Source: an uncultured bacterium
Lineage (GTDB): Bacteria > Cyanobacteriota > Vampirovibrionia > Gastranaerophilales > Gastranaerophilaceae
Assembly (NCBI GenBank): GCA_902797965.1
Contig: CADBUY010000009.1
Location: 1 to 64,000 of the forward strand
DNA length: 64,000 nucleotides
Direction of reading: 5' to 3'
Part shown: positions 8,964 through 18,195 of the stretch, in pieces
Position numbering within the stretch: position 1 is the stretch's first letter
Layout: each line of letters begins with the position of its first letter
Position numbers and translations under genes: made by a program
Notes under the pieces: generated by a model
What the model saw: only the letters and a program-made list of their open reading frames with translations
Database searches by the model: none
What the model was told of the DNA's origin: nothing

Positions 8964-9165
8964 TTGTGTGGAGTATTTACGAGAACTCCACGAAGCAGAG
9001 CTTCGTCAGGAGTTCGGCGCGAGTGAGCTGAGGCTGGAGAGTCTTTGTCAAAAGCCGACAGGCTTGCAGACAAAACTCGGAATTGCCGTTAAACGCGAAC
9101 GAGCAAGACGAGTCTCTTCATGCAATAAACAATAAATAAGGTGCAAATAATTGCACCCTTCAAAA
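8964..9165. repeat. non-coding stretch with hairpins and a tRNA-Leu 3'-end fragment
   Basis: No gene is seen here. It contains a hairpin around CGAAGCAGAGCTTCG and a copy of CGAGTCTCTTCATGC at 9109-9123, identical over 15 bases to the tRNA-Leu 3' region at 8905-8919. A small stem (GGTGCAA/TTGCACC, 9140-9157) just past the stop of the minus-strand glycosyltransferase gene may be its weak terminator. The base composition is GC-richer than its neighbours. Confidence 0.6.
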
Positions 9166-9170
9166 CTTCA

Positions 9171-10241
9171 TTATTTTCTTTTTACAGATAATTTTATTCC
9201 TAATATTGTAAAAACTTTGTGTTTTCCGTCATAGGAATTTATAATGGAAAATATTTGTTTTGTAAAGCATCTAATCTGATATTTAGTCCAATCTTCTTTT
9301 ACTATTCTTTTAAATTTTTTGTATTGAATGTAATCTTTTATGCTTGAAATATTATAGTTGTTATTTATAAAATTAAACATATTATGCATTCTTATATAGT
9401 ATTCTTTTTGGTATTTAGTTTTTTCTCTGTCATATCTTTCAAACCAGTATGTTATCCCTCGAATGCAATATATTAAATACGGATATATAAATTCTTTTGC
9501 GTGTTTTGAATTAATTATGTAATTATAACCTTCTTTTCTTGCTTGGAAGTGCTCGTACCATAAATCAGGACGTGTTAGTGTTATTGAATTAGGGTTAATT
9601 CTATAATTATACAGTGCTATATCAATTATTGATATAGTATTTGCATTCACTATTGCATTTATGTAAAATGGCACATCATCCACAAATCTGTTTATGTCAG
9701 GGAATAAAATATTATTATTGATAATTAAATCTTTTTTATAACAATAACACCAAGCATATCCATTTCTAATGAAATCGTGTTTTAGTTCATATAACTTTAT
9801 TTGTGGGTTGTTGATTTGTTCTCGTAAACCGTCAATTCTATAATTATTTTTCTTAAACGTATTTGTTTCGATATAATAATCATTAAAATCAAACATAACT
9901 ATATCATTGTTATTTTTTATTGCTTGATTATAGCAAAGTTCACAAGCGTTAAGTTCGTACCAGTCATCTTGGTCAAGAAACATTAGAAATTCCCCGCCTG
10001 CTTGTTTTATTGCAATATTTTTAGATAAACTCTGCCCCTGATTTATCTCAGAATTGATTATTTTAATTCTAGAATCTTTGCTTGCATATTCTTGCAGTAT
10101 ATTTAAACTGTTATCAGTAGAACAATCATTTATACAAATAATTTCTATGTCATTTAACGTTTGATTAATAAGACTTCCTAAACTTTTGTCTATATATTTT
10201 TCACCATTATAAACCGGCATAATTATACTAACTTTTGGCAT
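9171..10241 (-). CDS. GT2-family glycosyltransferase
   Basis: This is a 356-residue family 2 transferase. The N-terminal GT-A domain starts at once (VSIIMPVYNGEKYI) and has the nucleotide-binding CINDCSTDNS (about residues 36-45) and the metal-binding region FLDQDDWYE (about 91-99). These features are typical of enzymes that add sugars to capsule, O-antigen or teichoic-type polymers at the inner face of the membrane. The tail has a short hydrophobic-basic motif, TILGIKLSVKRK, also seen in the two genes upstream. Good ribosome binding site (AAAGGAA). It is the last gene of the 12631-9171 cluster. Donor sugar unknown. Confidence 0.85.
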   Translation of the reverse strand: MPKVSIIMPVYNGEKYIDKSLGSLINQTLNDIEIICINDCSTDNSLNILQEYASKDSRIKIINSEINQGQSLSKNIAIKQAGGEFLMFLDQDDWYELNACELCYNQAIKNNNDIVMFDFNDYYIETNTFKKNNYRIDGLREQINNPQIKLYELKHDFIRNGYAWCYCYKKDLIINNNILFPDINRFVDDVPFYINAIVNANTISIIDIALYNYRINPNSITLTRPDLWYEHFQARKEGYNYIINSKHAKEFIYPYLIYCIRGITYWFERYDREKTKYQKEYYIRMHNMFNFINNNYNISSIKDYIQYKKFKRIVKEDWTKYQIRCFTKQIFSIINSYDGKHKVFTILGIKLSVKRK

Positions 10242-10261
10242 TATGTTTTCCTTTTATGTAA

Positions 10262-10468
10262 TCACATACTTTCTACATATTTAAAAAAGCTATTTTTGTA
10301 GTCTTTATCTTCATAGACTTTTTCAAAGCAGTTTTTGTATTTGTCCAGATATTCTATAGTTTTACCTATATCTAATAATTTCCAATTATTATTTTTTAAT
10401 TTAATTTTTATTCCGAATAAATAAATAACATATTCATATTGTTCTCTATAAAATTTAAATAATTTCAT
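10262..10468 (-). CDS. small protein coupled to the glycosyltransferase cluster
   Basis: This is a 68-residue protein whose ATG begins on the base right after the stop of the upstream bifunctional transferase (zero gap), so translational coupling is likely. It contains YVIYLFGIKIKLKN, the same hydrophobic-basic motif found near the C-terminus of the downstream glycosyltransferase and in the middle of the upstream one. It may be a detached tail or adaptor domain of the glycosyltransferases, or a remnant of a larger one. I recognise no catalytic motif. Confidence 0.55.
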   Translation of the reverse strand: MKLFKFYREQYEYVIYLFGIKIKLKNNNWKLLDIGKTIEYLDKYKNCFEKVYEDKDYKNSFFKYVESM

Positions 10469-12631
10469 TTACTTTTCTCCGTTAATTAGTTTTTTGATTA
10501 GTTCTATTACTCTTTCTGAAGCATAACCGTCATCAACGCATACATGTTTTTTCAAGAATTCTTCTACTTCCGACTTATATTTGTTATAATCAAAGTTTAA
10601 TATATTTTGTGCAAGTTCTTCATTATTTGTAGCAATCGGGAATGGAGTGCTTTCCAGTGGATAATAAAACCCTCTGTCATTATTATACTTGTCAATATCC
10701 TCTGCATATACAAATACAGGTCTTTTTGTAAGTATAAAATCAAACATACAACTTGAATAGTCGGATATTACAATATCTGATGCAAGCAATAATTCTTGGA
10801 TATCAGGATAATTCGTTGCATTTATTATATTTTCATTAATAAAATAATTAGCAAATTCTGTGGGTATATTGGGATGAAGTCTTAATATAATCTGGCATTT
10901 TTTGTTGAATTTTTTTTCTACTGAATTTTTTAAATTTTTAAAATCTAGTTTTATATATTGTAGATTGCCGTCATCTCTAAAAGTTGGAACATAAAGTAAC
11001 TTTATTGTTTTTGAACATAGGTTAAGAGTCTTATTAACTTTATTAGTAATATAATCTTTTTCTTCTTTTGTTTTGAAAAATATATCATTTCTCGGATGAC
11101 CATATCTTAAAATTTTGCCGTTATAAAAGAAGCAACTTTCTCTGGAATATAAATCATCAAGGAATTTACTGTTAGATATTATGTAATCAATATTTTGGGA
11201 ATCAATACGAGCATATTTTAACCACCACTTATCGCCTTGAGGAATATCACCTTCCATTTTCTTTATTCCGAGAGAACCGTGCCAGGTTTGAATATATATT
11301 TGTTCCTTTGATTTTTTTAAATGGTTGCTCCAAAAAAATGGTTTTCTTGTATTATCAATCCAAATTCCTGCAGTTAAAAGTTCTTCTAAGCCTCTTTTTG
11401 AATGATAATTTTCAGTTCTTATCTCTATAGGAAATTCATCAGTATCACAAGTTTTATCTGTGAGCCAAACAAGTTCATACGGAAGTTTTTGTTTAATGAT
11501 TTCTTTTGCTAAATATTTAGGATTGCAGCCAAATGCTTTGCCTTGAAAATTACTAAATACAATTTTATTTTTTTGTATTTTATATTTTCTATGAGCAAGC
11601 ATTTTGTAATTATTAATTTTTAATTGCAAACCAAATAATGTTAAAATTGTATATTTTTCATCGGGAGTTTGAGAAATGCTATAAACAAAATTTATCAATG
11701 ATAGTATAGCTGTTTTAATTGCAAATATGGGCGACAGAAATAATAATATTCTGTATGCATATAAAATGTAAAAAAGGTAATTTACATTAACACGAATTCT
11801 ATCCGTAGATTTTATCATTGATTTTGTTATAGATTTATACATATTGAGTAAATATAGGATATTGTTAAAATTTTTAATGAAAATATTAGAATTATCTCTT
11901 GATAATTTATCAACTAACAATTTCCAGTTATATAGGTGAGACATACTGTCTTTATATCTCTTTAATAATTTGGATTGACTCATTATTGAAGAAGAACGAA
12001 TTCTATAATGATAATATATTTTTTTGTCGTAAAAAACTTTTGAAGAAACAAAATTCATATACCAAGTAAAGAAGATATCTTCATATAAAAGTCCTTTAAT
12101 AAAATGTAGGTTATATTTTTTTAAATCTTTTAAACGAAAAACTTTGTTCCACACATGAATATTTGTATTAAAAGCTACTTTAAAATTTAATTCTTGCACA
12201 TTTGAATATTTAATTTGCAGATATTGCTCCATATTCTCATCGTTATTATTTATACCTTGTTCATAAATTGTCTGACTTCCAAAACAATAGAAATCAATAT
12301 TTTTATTTTGACTAAGTACTTGATATGCATTTTCTAATAACGTATGTTCAATATAATCATCACTATCCAAAAAATAAATTAATTTACCGCATGCATTCTC
12401 AATACCGGTATTTCTTGCTTGAGATAAACCTTGATTTTCTTGTGTAATAATTTTTATTCTTCTATCAACTTTTGCATAATTTTCTAATATGGCTAGCGAG
12501 TTATCAGTACTTCCATCATTAACGCAAATAATTTCTATATCTTTTAGCGTTTGATTAATTACGCTTTCAAGACATTGTTCTAGATACTTATCGACATTAT
12601 AAACTGGTATAATAACTGATACTTTGTACAA
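10469..12631 (-). CDS. bifunctional GT2 glycosyltransferase / CDP-glycerol-type glycerophosphotransferase
   Basis: This is a 720-residue fusion. Residues 1 to ~230 are a GT2 domain (VSVIIPVYNVDKYL, CVNDGSTDNS, FLDSDDYIE). After a helical linker with LTLFGLQLKIN, residues ~350-715 match the TagB/TagF-like glycerophosphotransferase family, with QTWHGSLG, LLYVPTFRDD, ILRLHPN, SDYSSCMFDF and DDGYASERV near the end. This pairing is typical of enzymes building polymers with sugar and polyol-phosphate units. In a Gram-negative cell it would modify a capsule or lipopolysaccharide-like glycan (inference). TTG start with AAGGAG upstream. It leads a co-directional cluster with the two genes downstream. 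Confidence 0.85.
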   Translation of the reverse strand: MYKVSVIIPVYNVDKYLEQCLESVINQTLKDIEIICVNDGSTDNSLAILENYAKVDRRIKIITQENQGLSQARNTGIENACGKLIYFLDSDDYIEHTLLENAYQVLSQNKNIDFYCFGSQTIYEQGINNNDENMEQYLQIKYSNVQELNFKVAFNTNIHVWNKVFRLKDLKKYNLHFIKGLLYEDIFFTWYMNFVSSKVFYDKKIYYHYRIRSSSIMSQSKLLKRYKDSMSHLYNWKLLVDKLSRDNSNIFIKNFNNILYLLNMYKSITKSMIKSTDRIRVNVNYLFYILYAYRILLFLSPIFAIKTAILSLINFVYSISQTPDEKYTILTLFGLQLKINNYKMLAHRKYKIQKNKIVFSNFQGKAFGCNPKYLAKEIIKQKLPYELVWLTDKTCDTDEFPIEIRTENYHSKRGLEELLTAGIWIDNTRKPFFWSNHLKKSKEQIYIQTWHGSLGIKKMEGDIPQGDKWWLKYARIDSQNIDYIISNSKFLDDLYSRESCFFYNGKILRYGHPRNDIFFKTKEEKDYITNKVNKTLNLCSKTIKLLYVPTFRDDGNLQYIKLDFKNLKNSVEKKFNKKCQIILRLHPNIPTEFANYFINENIINATNYPDIQELLLASDIVISDYSSCMFDFILTKRPVFVYAEDIDKYNNDRGFYYPLESTPFPIATNNEELAQNILNFDYNKYKSEVEEFLKKHVCVDDGYASERVIELIKKLINGEK

Positions 12632-12759
12632 GACACAATACTCCTTATTATAATCATTCTAATATTATCATAAATATAATAATTTAATTTATGATAGTTA
12701 TGCTCTGACATTTACATTTATCTCTGTTTAAGATAAACTCAGGATAGAGGATAACTATC

Positions 12760-14292
12760 ATGACTTTAATTTTATATCTTTATATAACTATTTTTACTGT
12801 GTATTACATAATTCTTGCTCTCGTAAGTTTAAAATCAGAGAGAAAGATAAGAGATAAATATACTTCTAAAGACGCAAATCTTTGTGTGGTCCTATATGCA
12901 TCAGGTGAGGCCGGAACATTAGAGTATTTAATCAGGCAGTTAAAAAAACAGACTTATATAAGTGAACGTTATGTAATATATGTAATATTAGATAAGGTTG
13001 AAAATCCTCCGGAATTTATTTTCCAGACTGATTTGGGAATAAATGTTATTAATATTAATAATCTTGAACCAATCGGTAAGAGTCAGGCATATTCAATATT
13101 GGCAGAAAAATTAAGTGAAGTGCCGAATCTTGATGCTTATGTATTTATGGATGCAAAAAATTATGTAGATAATGACTTTTTAGAAAATATTAATTTCTAT
13201 TTAACAAAATATCCTGTCTTTATGCCAAATATTAATTATATCGGCGAAGATAAAGATTTGAAGTTTTGGGATAGTGTCAGGGTAACTTATGCAAGATATA
13301 TCTCAAGATTTTTCTATAATACCAGATCAAGACTCGGTTTGACCAATTTGTTAAATACAGATTCTTTTGTTATAAAAAGAGATTTGTTAAACAGAATGAG
13401 TTCTTTTGATTTCAGAGATAAAATAGCTGAAGCAAATTATACTTTGAAGCTGGCTCAGGAAAAAATTACAGTTGGTTCCGTAAATGATGTAAAAATATAC
13501 AGAGAGATTGAGAATTTTGATTTAAGAATACCATCTTTATCAAAAAGATGCTCAATATTTGCCCAAAACTGGAACAAGTGTAATACTTTTAAAGCATTTG
13601 AATATATATCATCACTTCTAAATCCAAATTGGCTTGTTTGTTTGCTTGTATATTCATATTTGCTTTCGCATTCATTCCACTTTGGTGGTGTAAATGTTTT
13701 TGGTTTATTTGAAGCTGATTTTATCATTATATTAATTTCTTTTATTCTACTTGCGTTGGCTTTCTGTGTGAGCTTGTTCCATGCAGGAATTTATGCAAAA
13801 GATAATTTGTATTTGTTTGCGTATCCGCTATACTCTATCGGACACATAATTTATAATTTCCCGCCAATAAGAGGTGTGCGTAATTTTATAAAAGATAGAA
13901 ATCGTAAGCATAGTATTGAAAAAATGATGACAGAAGCAATCGTAACTGACGGCAAACACGATTATCCTTGCAAATTGGAGCTTATATCGGATGATGGACT
14001 TGCAAGAGTTAAGTTTATTAATAAGAACAAAACTTATACTACCAAAAATAATCATTTGAGAATGATTGATGCAATAAGGGAACTTTCTCAAAAACTTAAT
14101 GATTATGGACTTGTGTTAAAAATTTGTCAGAATTGCCGTCATTTTCAACCTGTAGTAGACGGCTCTACAAATATGGTAAAGGGAAATTGCTGCTGTAAAT
14201 TTGAGGGCAGAGTAGATGGAGATATAATTCCTACTCTTATATGGAATACCTGCCCAAATTATGAAAAAGAAAACGTAGTTAATTTATTTTAA
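12760..14292 (+). CDS. membrane GT2-like protein with C-terminal cysteine-rich domain
   Basis: A 510-residue protein with one N-terminal membrane helix, then a GT2-like domain (CVVLYASGEAGTLEYL; AYVFMDAKNYVDNDF at the usual DxD position, about 126-140). Three or so C-terminal helices follow (about 288-375), as in processive or membrane-bound glycosyltransferases. Instead of the classical DxD there is DAKN, so catalysis is uncertain. The last ~130 residues form a soluble domain ending in a cysteine cluster: CQNC, then NCCCKF, then NTCPNY, which could bind zinc or an iron-sulfur cluster. I do not know this combination as a named family. The ribosome binding site is AGAGG. The gene converges on the next one with a 4-base overlap of stops. 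Confidence 0.65.
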   Translation: MTLILYLYITIFTVYYIILALVSLKSERKIRDKYTSKDANLCVVLYASGEAGTLEYLIRQLKKQTYISERYVIYVILDKVENPPEFIFQTDLGINVININNLEPIGKSQAYSILAEKLSEVPNLDAYVFMDAKNYVDNDFLENINFYLTKYPVFMPNINYIGEDKDLKFWDSVRVTYARYISRFFYNTRSRLGLTNLLNTDSFVIKRDLLNRMSSFDFRDKIAEANYTLKLAQEKITVGSVNDVKIYREIENFDLRIPSLSKRCSIFAQNWNKCNTFKAFEYISSLLNPNWLVCLLVYSYLLSHSFHFGGVNVFGLFEADFIIILISFILLALAFCVSLFHAGIYAKDNLYLFAYPLYSIGHIIYNFPPIRGVRNFIKDRNRKHSIEKMMTEAIVTDGKHDYPCKLELISDDGLARVKFINKNKTYTTKNNHLRMIDAIRELSQKLNDYGLVLKICQNCRHFQPVVDGSTNMVKGNCCCKFEGRVDGDIIPTLIWNTCPNYEKENVVNLF

Positions 14293-15137
14293 TTAATATA
14301 ACTATCATCAAGCAATTTTATTCTGAACAGGCTCCCCGAATTTATGGAAACATGCCCGCCTTTTTGGAAAAATGCTGTAATTGGTGAAATTATAGTGTTT
14401 GCACCAAAGCATAGAGTTCCATAAAGGAATGGGAATGGTGAAAGCAGTATAGTAGAACCATCACCGCCCAGATTAATTGTTAATGTTAACATTCTGTTAA
14501 AAAGAGAACGCCCCCAATTACCTTTTTTCCATACTGTTTTGAGATATTTTCTTTCCCCTTTTATGTTGTTAAGGAATATAATTTTGCTATTTGCTCTTGT
14601 TATATAAGCATTAAGAGGAATTGTTTGTCCTTTGTATACCATGCTTCTGATACGAATAACAACCAAACCGCCATTGCATGAAACTTGTGGCTGGTGAGAT
14701 TCAATTACTTCTCCTATAAAAACCGTGGAAGCAGGTATTGTGTATTTTCTTTTATAAACAGGTGCATTTGTTTTAAATTTAACAACAGTTCCTTTCCTTT
14801 GCCAATCTGATATTTTGCCAACATTAATAACGTTAAAAGAAGTTCCTTTAGATATTTTAATGCTGCCAGTTGTGACAGATTTCACAGGCGGCAAGGAATA
14901 TGAGCTTGTTTTTACTTCTTTTCTCAAAGTTTCATTCTTTAGCTTTTCCGGTAGTTCAGGTAGTGAGTCTAATTCCTCTGTATTTGTGTCTTTTACGAGC
15001 TGTGATGAGTTGTAATTTTTTCTGATATCATCATCTACCGTTAGGTCAAGGTCAAAAGCCTCTGCATGCTTTGCACAGGATATTAGTATAAAAAGTGTAA
15101 ATGTTACAATTCTTAATGTATTTTTACTTGGTTTCAT
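14289..15137 (-). CDS. exported protein of unknown function, VirB10/TrbI-like beta region possible
   Basis: The N-terminus is a signal sequence (MKPSKN, hydrophobic core, then AKHAEA before FDLDL). An alternative lipobox LISC makes lipoprotein status possible. I start at ATG 15137 because AGGGG lies 10 bases before it; TTG 15146 is too close to that site. The central part (KGTVVKFKTNAPVY, PASTVFIGEVIES, GLVVIRIRSMVYKG, TIPLNAY) has the rhythm of the VirB10/TrbI periplasmic beta-barrel domain, where a protein sets a minimum value, a secretion ring and a regulated surface. No secretion genes are adjacent, so this is only a resemblance. A glycine- and hydrophobic-rich segment lies near the C-terminus. 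Confidence 0.6.
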   Translation of the reverse strand: MKPSKNTLRIVTFTLFILISCAKHAEAFDLDLTVDDDIRKNYNSSQLVKDTNTEELDSLPELPEKLKNETLRKEVKTSSYSLPPVKSVTTGSIKISKGTSFNVINVGKISDWQRKGTVVKFKTNAPVYKRKYTIPASTVFIGEVIESHQPQVSCNGGLVVIRIRSMVYKGQTIPLNAYITRANSKIIFLNNIKGERKYLKTVWKKGNWGRSLFNRMLTLTINLGGDGSTILLSPFPFLYGTLCFGANTIISPITAFFQKGGHVSINSGSLFRIKLLDDSYIN

Positions 15138-15263
15138 AGTATACAAACCCCTATTCTATAATATATTTTATCCAATTGTAACAAATTTTTAACGAACTAG
15201 CAAAAATTATTTTGATTTGTTTTATGATAAATGTGTAGGGACAAATAAATTAGATTGGAAACT

Positions 15264-17378
15264 ATGATGAAGATTCATACAACGCAAGATCTAAACTCTT
15301 TAGTACAACTTAATCAACTTACAACCAACAATGTATCGTCTAAGGACTTTAGATTAAAAAACTATTCAGAGCAAATGCTTATGCCGCGAGTGTCGGCTGA
15401 AAAAGCGGATTATTACAGTACATCTATTTCATTTTGTGCAAAGGGTGTAAAAGACAGTAAAAAAATTATTAAAGGTATAAAGAAGTGCGTGGGGGATATT
15501 GCAAAGGAACCCAAGCCGGAAATAAAAAGGGGGGACGGTATAATTGAGAGTTCCCCCTTTAATTGGATTTTAAGCAAGCACAGATATGAACCTGTAATAC
15601 AAGCTGGTGCCGCAGGTATTATATGTACTTTATTAAGACCTGCAACAATCATGGCTCTTCCGTCAAAAGGAAAAAGTAAGGAGGATAATACATACGCAGC
15701 ATCACATTCTATAGCATCAGGTTTAATGGGTTTAGTTACTGCTTTTGCATTAACAATGCCATTTAAAAAGGGTGGTGACTATGTTATGGAAACTATTAGA
15801 AAAGATTTTGATATAAAAGTCTTAGAAAGATTATATCCTCAATTAAAACTCGAATCTATCTGGGAAGATAAAGCAAAAAATATTAGAAAGCCTATTAGCG
15901 ATTGGTTAAACAAAGATGGCAAGAAGTTTATAGATAATGTTAATGATATTCAATTCCTGCCGGCATTCAAACAATTAGCTGATGTTTCAGAATTAACTTA
16001 TAGTAAAATATTAAAACTTGATATAGACTGGGCAAGCCAAAAAGGTAAATCGTTTAATGATGTAGTATTAAAAGACGGCAGCAAGCTATATGACAAACTT
16101 GATATGTCAAAAGTAGGTATAGTTGTTGAAGAAGAAGGTTTTGATAAAGCCCAGATTCTCTTAAAAGATATTGATAAAGAATATTTAAAGAAAGTAATTG
16201 AAGATTCTAAAGGTTCAAAGGATTCTAATTGGGGTTCTTTGGATGTAAATTCAATGTATGATAAGAATGGTAAGGTTATTGATTTCAGGCAGTGGAAAGA
16301 TGTAAATGGTAAACAATGGAAATTAGATTTAGATCAAGTGTTCATTTCATCTCCAATAGAAGAAATAACAAGAAGACCTAGGGTAACCGGAGCTAAAAGA
16401 TATGATACTAAGTCCAATACATACAAACTTGTTGCATATCAAAATAATGGTGTTGATGGTGGTTTGGGTACTGCAATAGATGAAAAAATTGCTGATACTG
16501 CTCTAAAGAATGAAAGTCAAATTAAGTTGTTAACTTGGGGACCTGATATTATAACCAGAGTTCCGATTGCAGCAACGACAATTGCATTAATTCCTTGGAC
16601 ATTGAAGCATGTGTTTGGTTTAGAAAAGAAATCTAAGAAAAAAGATCAAGCAAAAAATAATGTTACTGAAAAACAATTAAATAATCAAATTGCGGATAAT
16701 GATTCAAAAGCAATAACTTTCAAGGGTGCTAAAAAAGATGCTCCGAAAAAAGTTAATTGGTTTATAAAACAATTTGGAAAGTATTATGGAAAGAAAATTA
16801 TTGAGTCTCCAACAATTGCAAAATTATCAGAAAAATTAAATAAAATTCCCGGTAAATTAACTGAACACATGATGACATTGGGTTCATTAATTACAAGCAG
16901 TGTATATATGAACAGAACGTTGAACAATAAAGATTTGGATCCGGAAAGAAAAGTTACATTGGCTGTTAATCAGTGTCTATGTTTCTTAATTCCTACTGCT
17001 GCTGCGTATACTGTAAATCATCTGTTGGATAAAAAGATTAAGAATTTTGAATATAGAGTTTCCAATAAGATTCAATATGCGCAAGATTTAGCGAAAATTG
17101 AAGGAAAAGAAGTTCCTAAATTTGCTAAGAACATGAAAAATGTTAAAGGTATAAGAATATTGTCAGGAATTGGTGTATTTACGTTGATTTACAGATACAT
17201 AACTCCTGTTGCCGTAACTCCGGGAGCTAATAAGTTTGGTAACTGGTTAAATAACATATTAGCAGAGAGAAAAGCTAAGAAAGCAAAGGAAATTTCATTA
17301 AATTCTGATGCAGGTAAAGCTAAAGAAGTTTCAACAAACATAGACGATGAAAAAGCAAACTCAAAACAAGTAGCATAA
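15264..17378 (+). CDS. large lineage-specific multi-pass membrane protein with two F-box motifs
   Basis: This protein of about 704 residues matches no family I know. I start it at ATG 15264 (GGA just upstream), since TTG 15255 has no good site. Visible hydrophobic segments are GAAGIICTLL, SGLMGLVTAFAL, PIAATTIALIPW, LGSLITSSVYM, LCFLIPTAAAY and SGIGVFTLIYR, arranged as two or three pairs around a soluble middle (about 180-420). SISFCAKG occurs near residue 55 and ITFKGAKK near 490. The tail is lysine- and glutamate-rich. The protein at 35.9-37.8 kb has the same plan (F-box near the N-terminus, second F-K-G box in the middle, membrane segments at both ends), so the two are probably distant paralogues. 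A terminator follows. Confidence 0.6.
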   Translation: MMKIHTTQDLNSLVQLNQLTTNNVSSKDFRLKNYSEQMLMPRVSAEKADYYSTSISFCAKGVKDSKKIIKGIKKCVGDIAKEPKPEIKRGDGIIESSPFNWILSKHRYEPVIQAGAAGIICTLLRPATIMALPSKGKSKEDNTYAASHSIASGLMGLVTAFALTMPFKKGGDYVMETIRKDFDIKVLERLYPQLKLESIWEDKAKNIRKPISDWLNKDGKKFIDNVNDIQFLPAFKQLADVSELTYSKILKLDIDWASQKGKSFNDVVLKDGSKLYDKLDMSKVGIVVEEEGFDKAQILLKDIDKEYLKKVIEDSKGSKDSNWGSLDVNSMYDKNGKVIDFRQWKDVNGKQWKLDLDQVFISSPIEEITRRPRVTGAKRYDTKSNTYKLVAYQNNGVDGGLGTAIDEKIADTALKNESQIKLLTWGPDIITRVPIAATTIALIPWTLKHVFGLEKKSKKKDQAKNNVTEKQLNNQIADNDSKAITFKGAKKDAPKKVNWFIKQFGKYYGKKIIESPTIAKLSEKLNKIPGKLTEHMMTLGSLITSSVYMNRTLNNKDLDPERKVTLAVNQCLCFLIPTAAAYTVNHLLDKKIKNFEYRVSNKIQYAQDLAKIEGKEVPKFAKNMKNVKGIRILSGIGVFTLIYRYITPVAVTPGANKFGNWLNNILAERKAKKAKEISLNSDAGKAKEVSTNIDDEKANSKQVA

Positions 17379-17413
17379 AATTTTCCTGATGAGTGGATAT
17401 AAAAAGAGTAAAG

Positions 17414-17437
17414 TCGCCTCTTAGTGAGGCGATTTTT
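17414..17437 (+). terminator. rho-independent terminator
   Basis: The stem TCGCCTC/GAGGCGA with a 5-base loop is followed by TTTTT, 36 bases after the membrane-protein stop codon. It insulates the birA operon from upstream transcription. Confidence 0.85.
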
Positions 17438-17460
17438 AATGTTTATTATATAATTGAAAT

Positions 17461-18195
17461 ATGGATTTTTTGTATTTAGAAGAGATTGATTCAACAAATA
17501 AATATGCAAAAGAGTGGGTAAATGACATAAAGGATATGACTGTCGTTTACACTTTTAGACAAACTGCAGGGCGCGGAAGACTTCAAAGAAAATGGAGTTA
17601 TATGGGTGAGGACAATATTTATGCAAGTATTGTTCTGAAACCGTCAAGTGAGTATAAAGAAGTTTATTCAAATCTAACTCAACTTTTGTGTGTTGTTTTG
17701 GCAGAAGTTTTTGAAGAATATGGAGTAGAATCCAAGATTAAGTGGCCAAATGATATAAGAATTAACGGCAAAAAAATATCAGGAATTTTAGCTGAAGGGG
17801 TAGGGGTAAATGATAAGGAAAAAGGATACTTACTTCAAGGTTTGGTACTGGGTTTTGGGGTAAATTTAAATACTTCAAATGAAATCTTAGATAAAATCGA
17901 CCAACCTGCAACATCTTTGAATATTGAAACAGGGAAGAATATAGATAAAGAAAAATTCCTAAAAAATGTTATAGACAAGTTTTGTTTGTATTATAATAAT
18001 TTTATTGAGGAAGGTTTTTTATTAATAAGAGAAGATTATTTAAGAAGAGCAGAATTCCTTAATAACGAAGTAGCCGTTAAAGTTTTTGATAAAACTTATG
18101 AGGGAATAGCAGAAGATGTAACTTCTGATGGTGCATTAAAACTAAGAGATAAAAATAATAAAGAACATATACTTTTAATAGGAGATATTTTATGA
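17461..18195 (+). CDS. birA: biotin--[biotin carboxyl-carrier] ligase, single-domain
   Basis: This 244-residue enzyme makes biotinyl-AMP and transfers biotin to a carrier lysine. Family motifs are EEIDSTNKYAK at the N-terminus, the biotin/ATP loop TAGRGRLQRKW (about 38-48) and KWPNDIRINGKKISGIL (about 95-111). It lacks the N-terminal helix-turn-helix of E. coli BirA, so it should not repress transcription. A perfect TATAAT (17449-17454) ends 6 bases before ATG and no Shine-Dalgarno sequence is visible, so the mRNA may be leaderless. The stop overlaps the oadG start by 4 bases (ATGA). The likely substrate is the biotin domain of OadA two genes downstream. Confidence 0.93.
   Translation: MDFLYLEEIDSTNKYAKEWVNDIKDMTVVYTFRQTAGRGRLQRKWSYMGEDNIYASIVLKPSSEYKEVYSNLTQLLCVVLAEVFEEYGVESKIKWPNDIRINGKKISGILAEGVGVNDKEKGYLLQGLVLGFGVNLNTSNEILDKIDQPATSLNIETGKNIDKEKFLKNVIDKFCLYYNNFIEEGFLLIREDYLRRAEFLNNEVAVKVFDKTYEGIAEDVTSDGALKLRDKNNKEHILLIGDIL

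Noticed and set aside
8905..9123. Active integrated element between tRNA-Leu and the 15-bp repeat
   Set aside because: Only about 190 bases lie between the repeats and no integrase or gene is present; at most a relic.
13455..14091. Two minus-strand open frames opposite the 12.8-14.3 kb gene
   Set aside because: The plus-strand frame has a coherent membrane and GT2 pattern over its whole length; the reverse frames show none.
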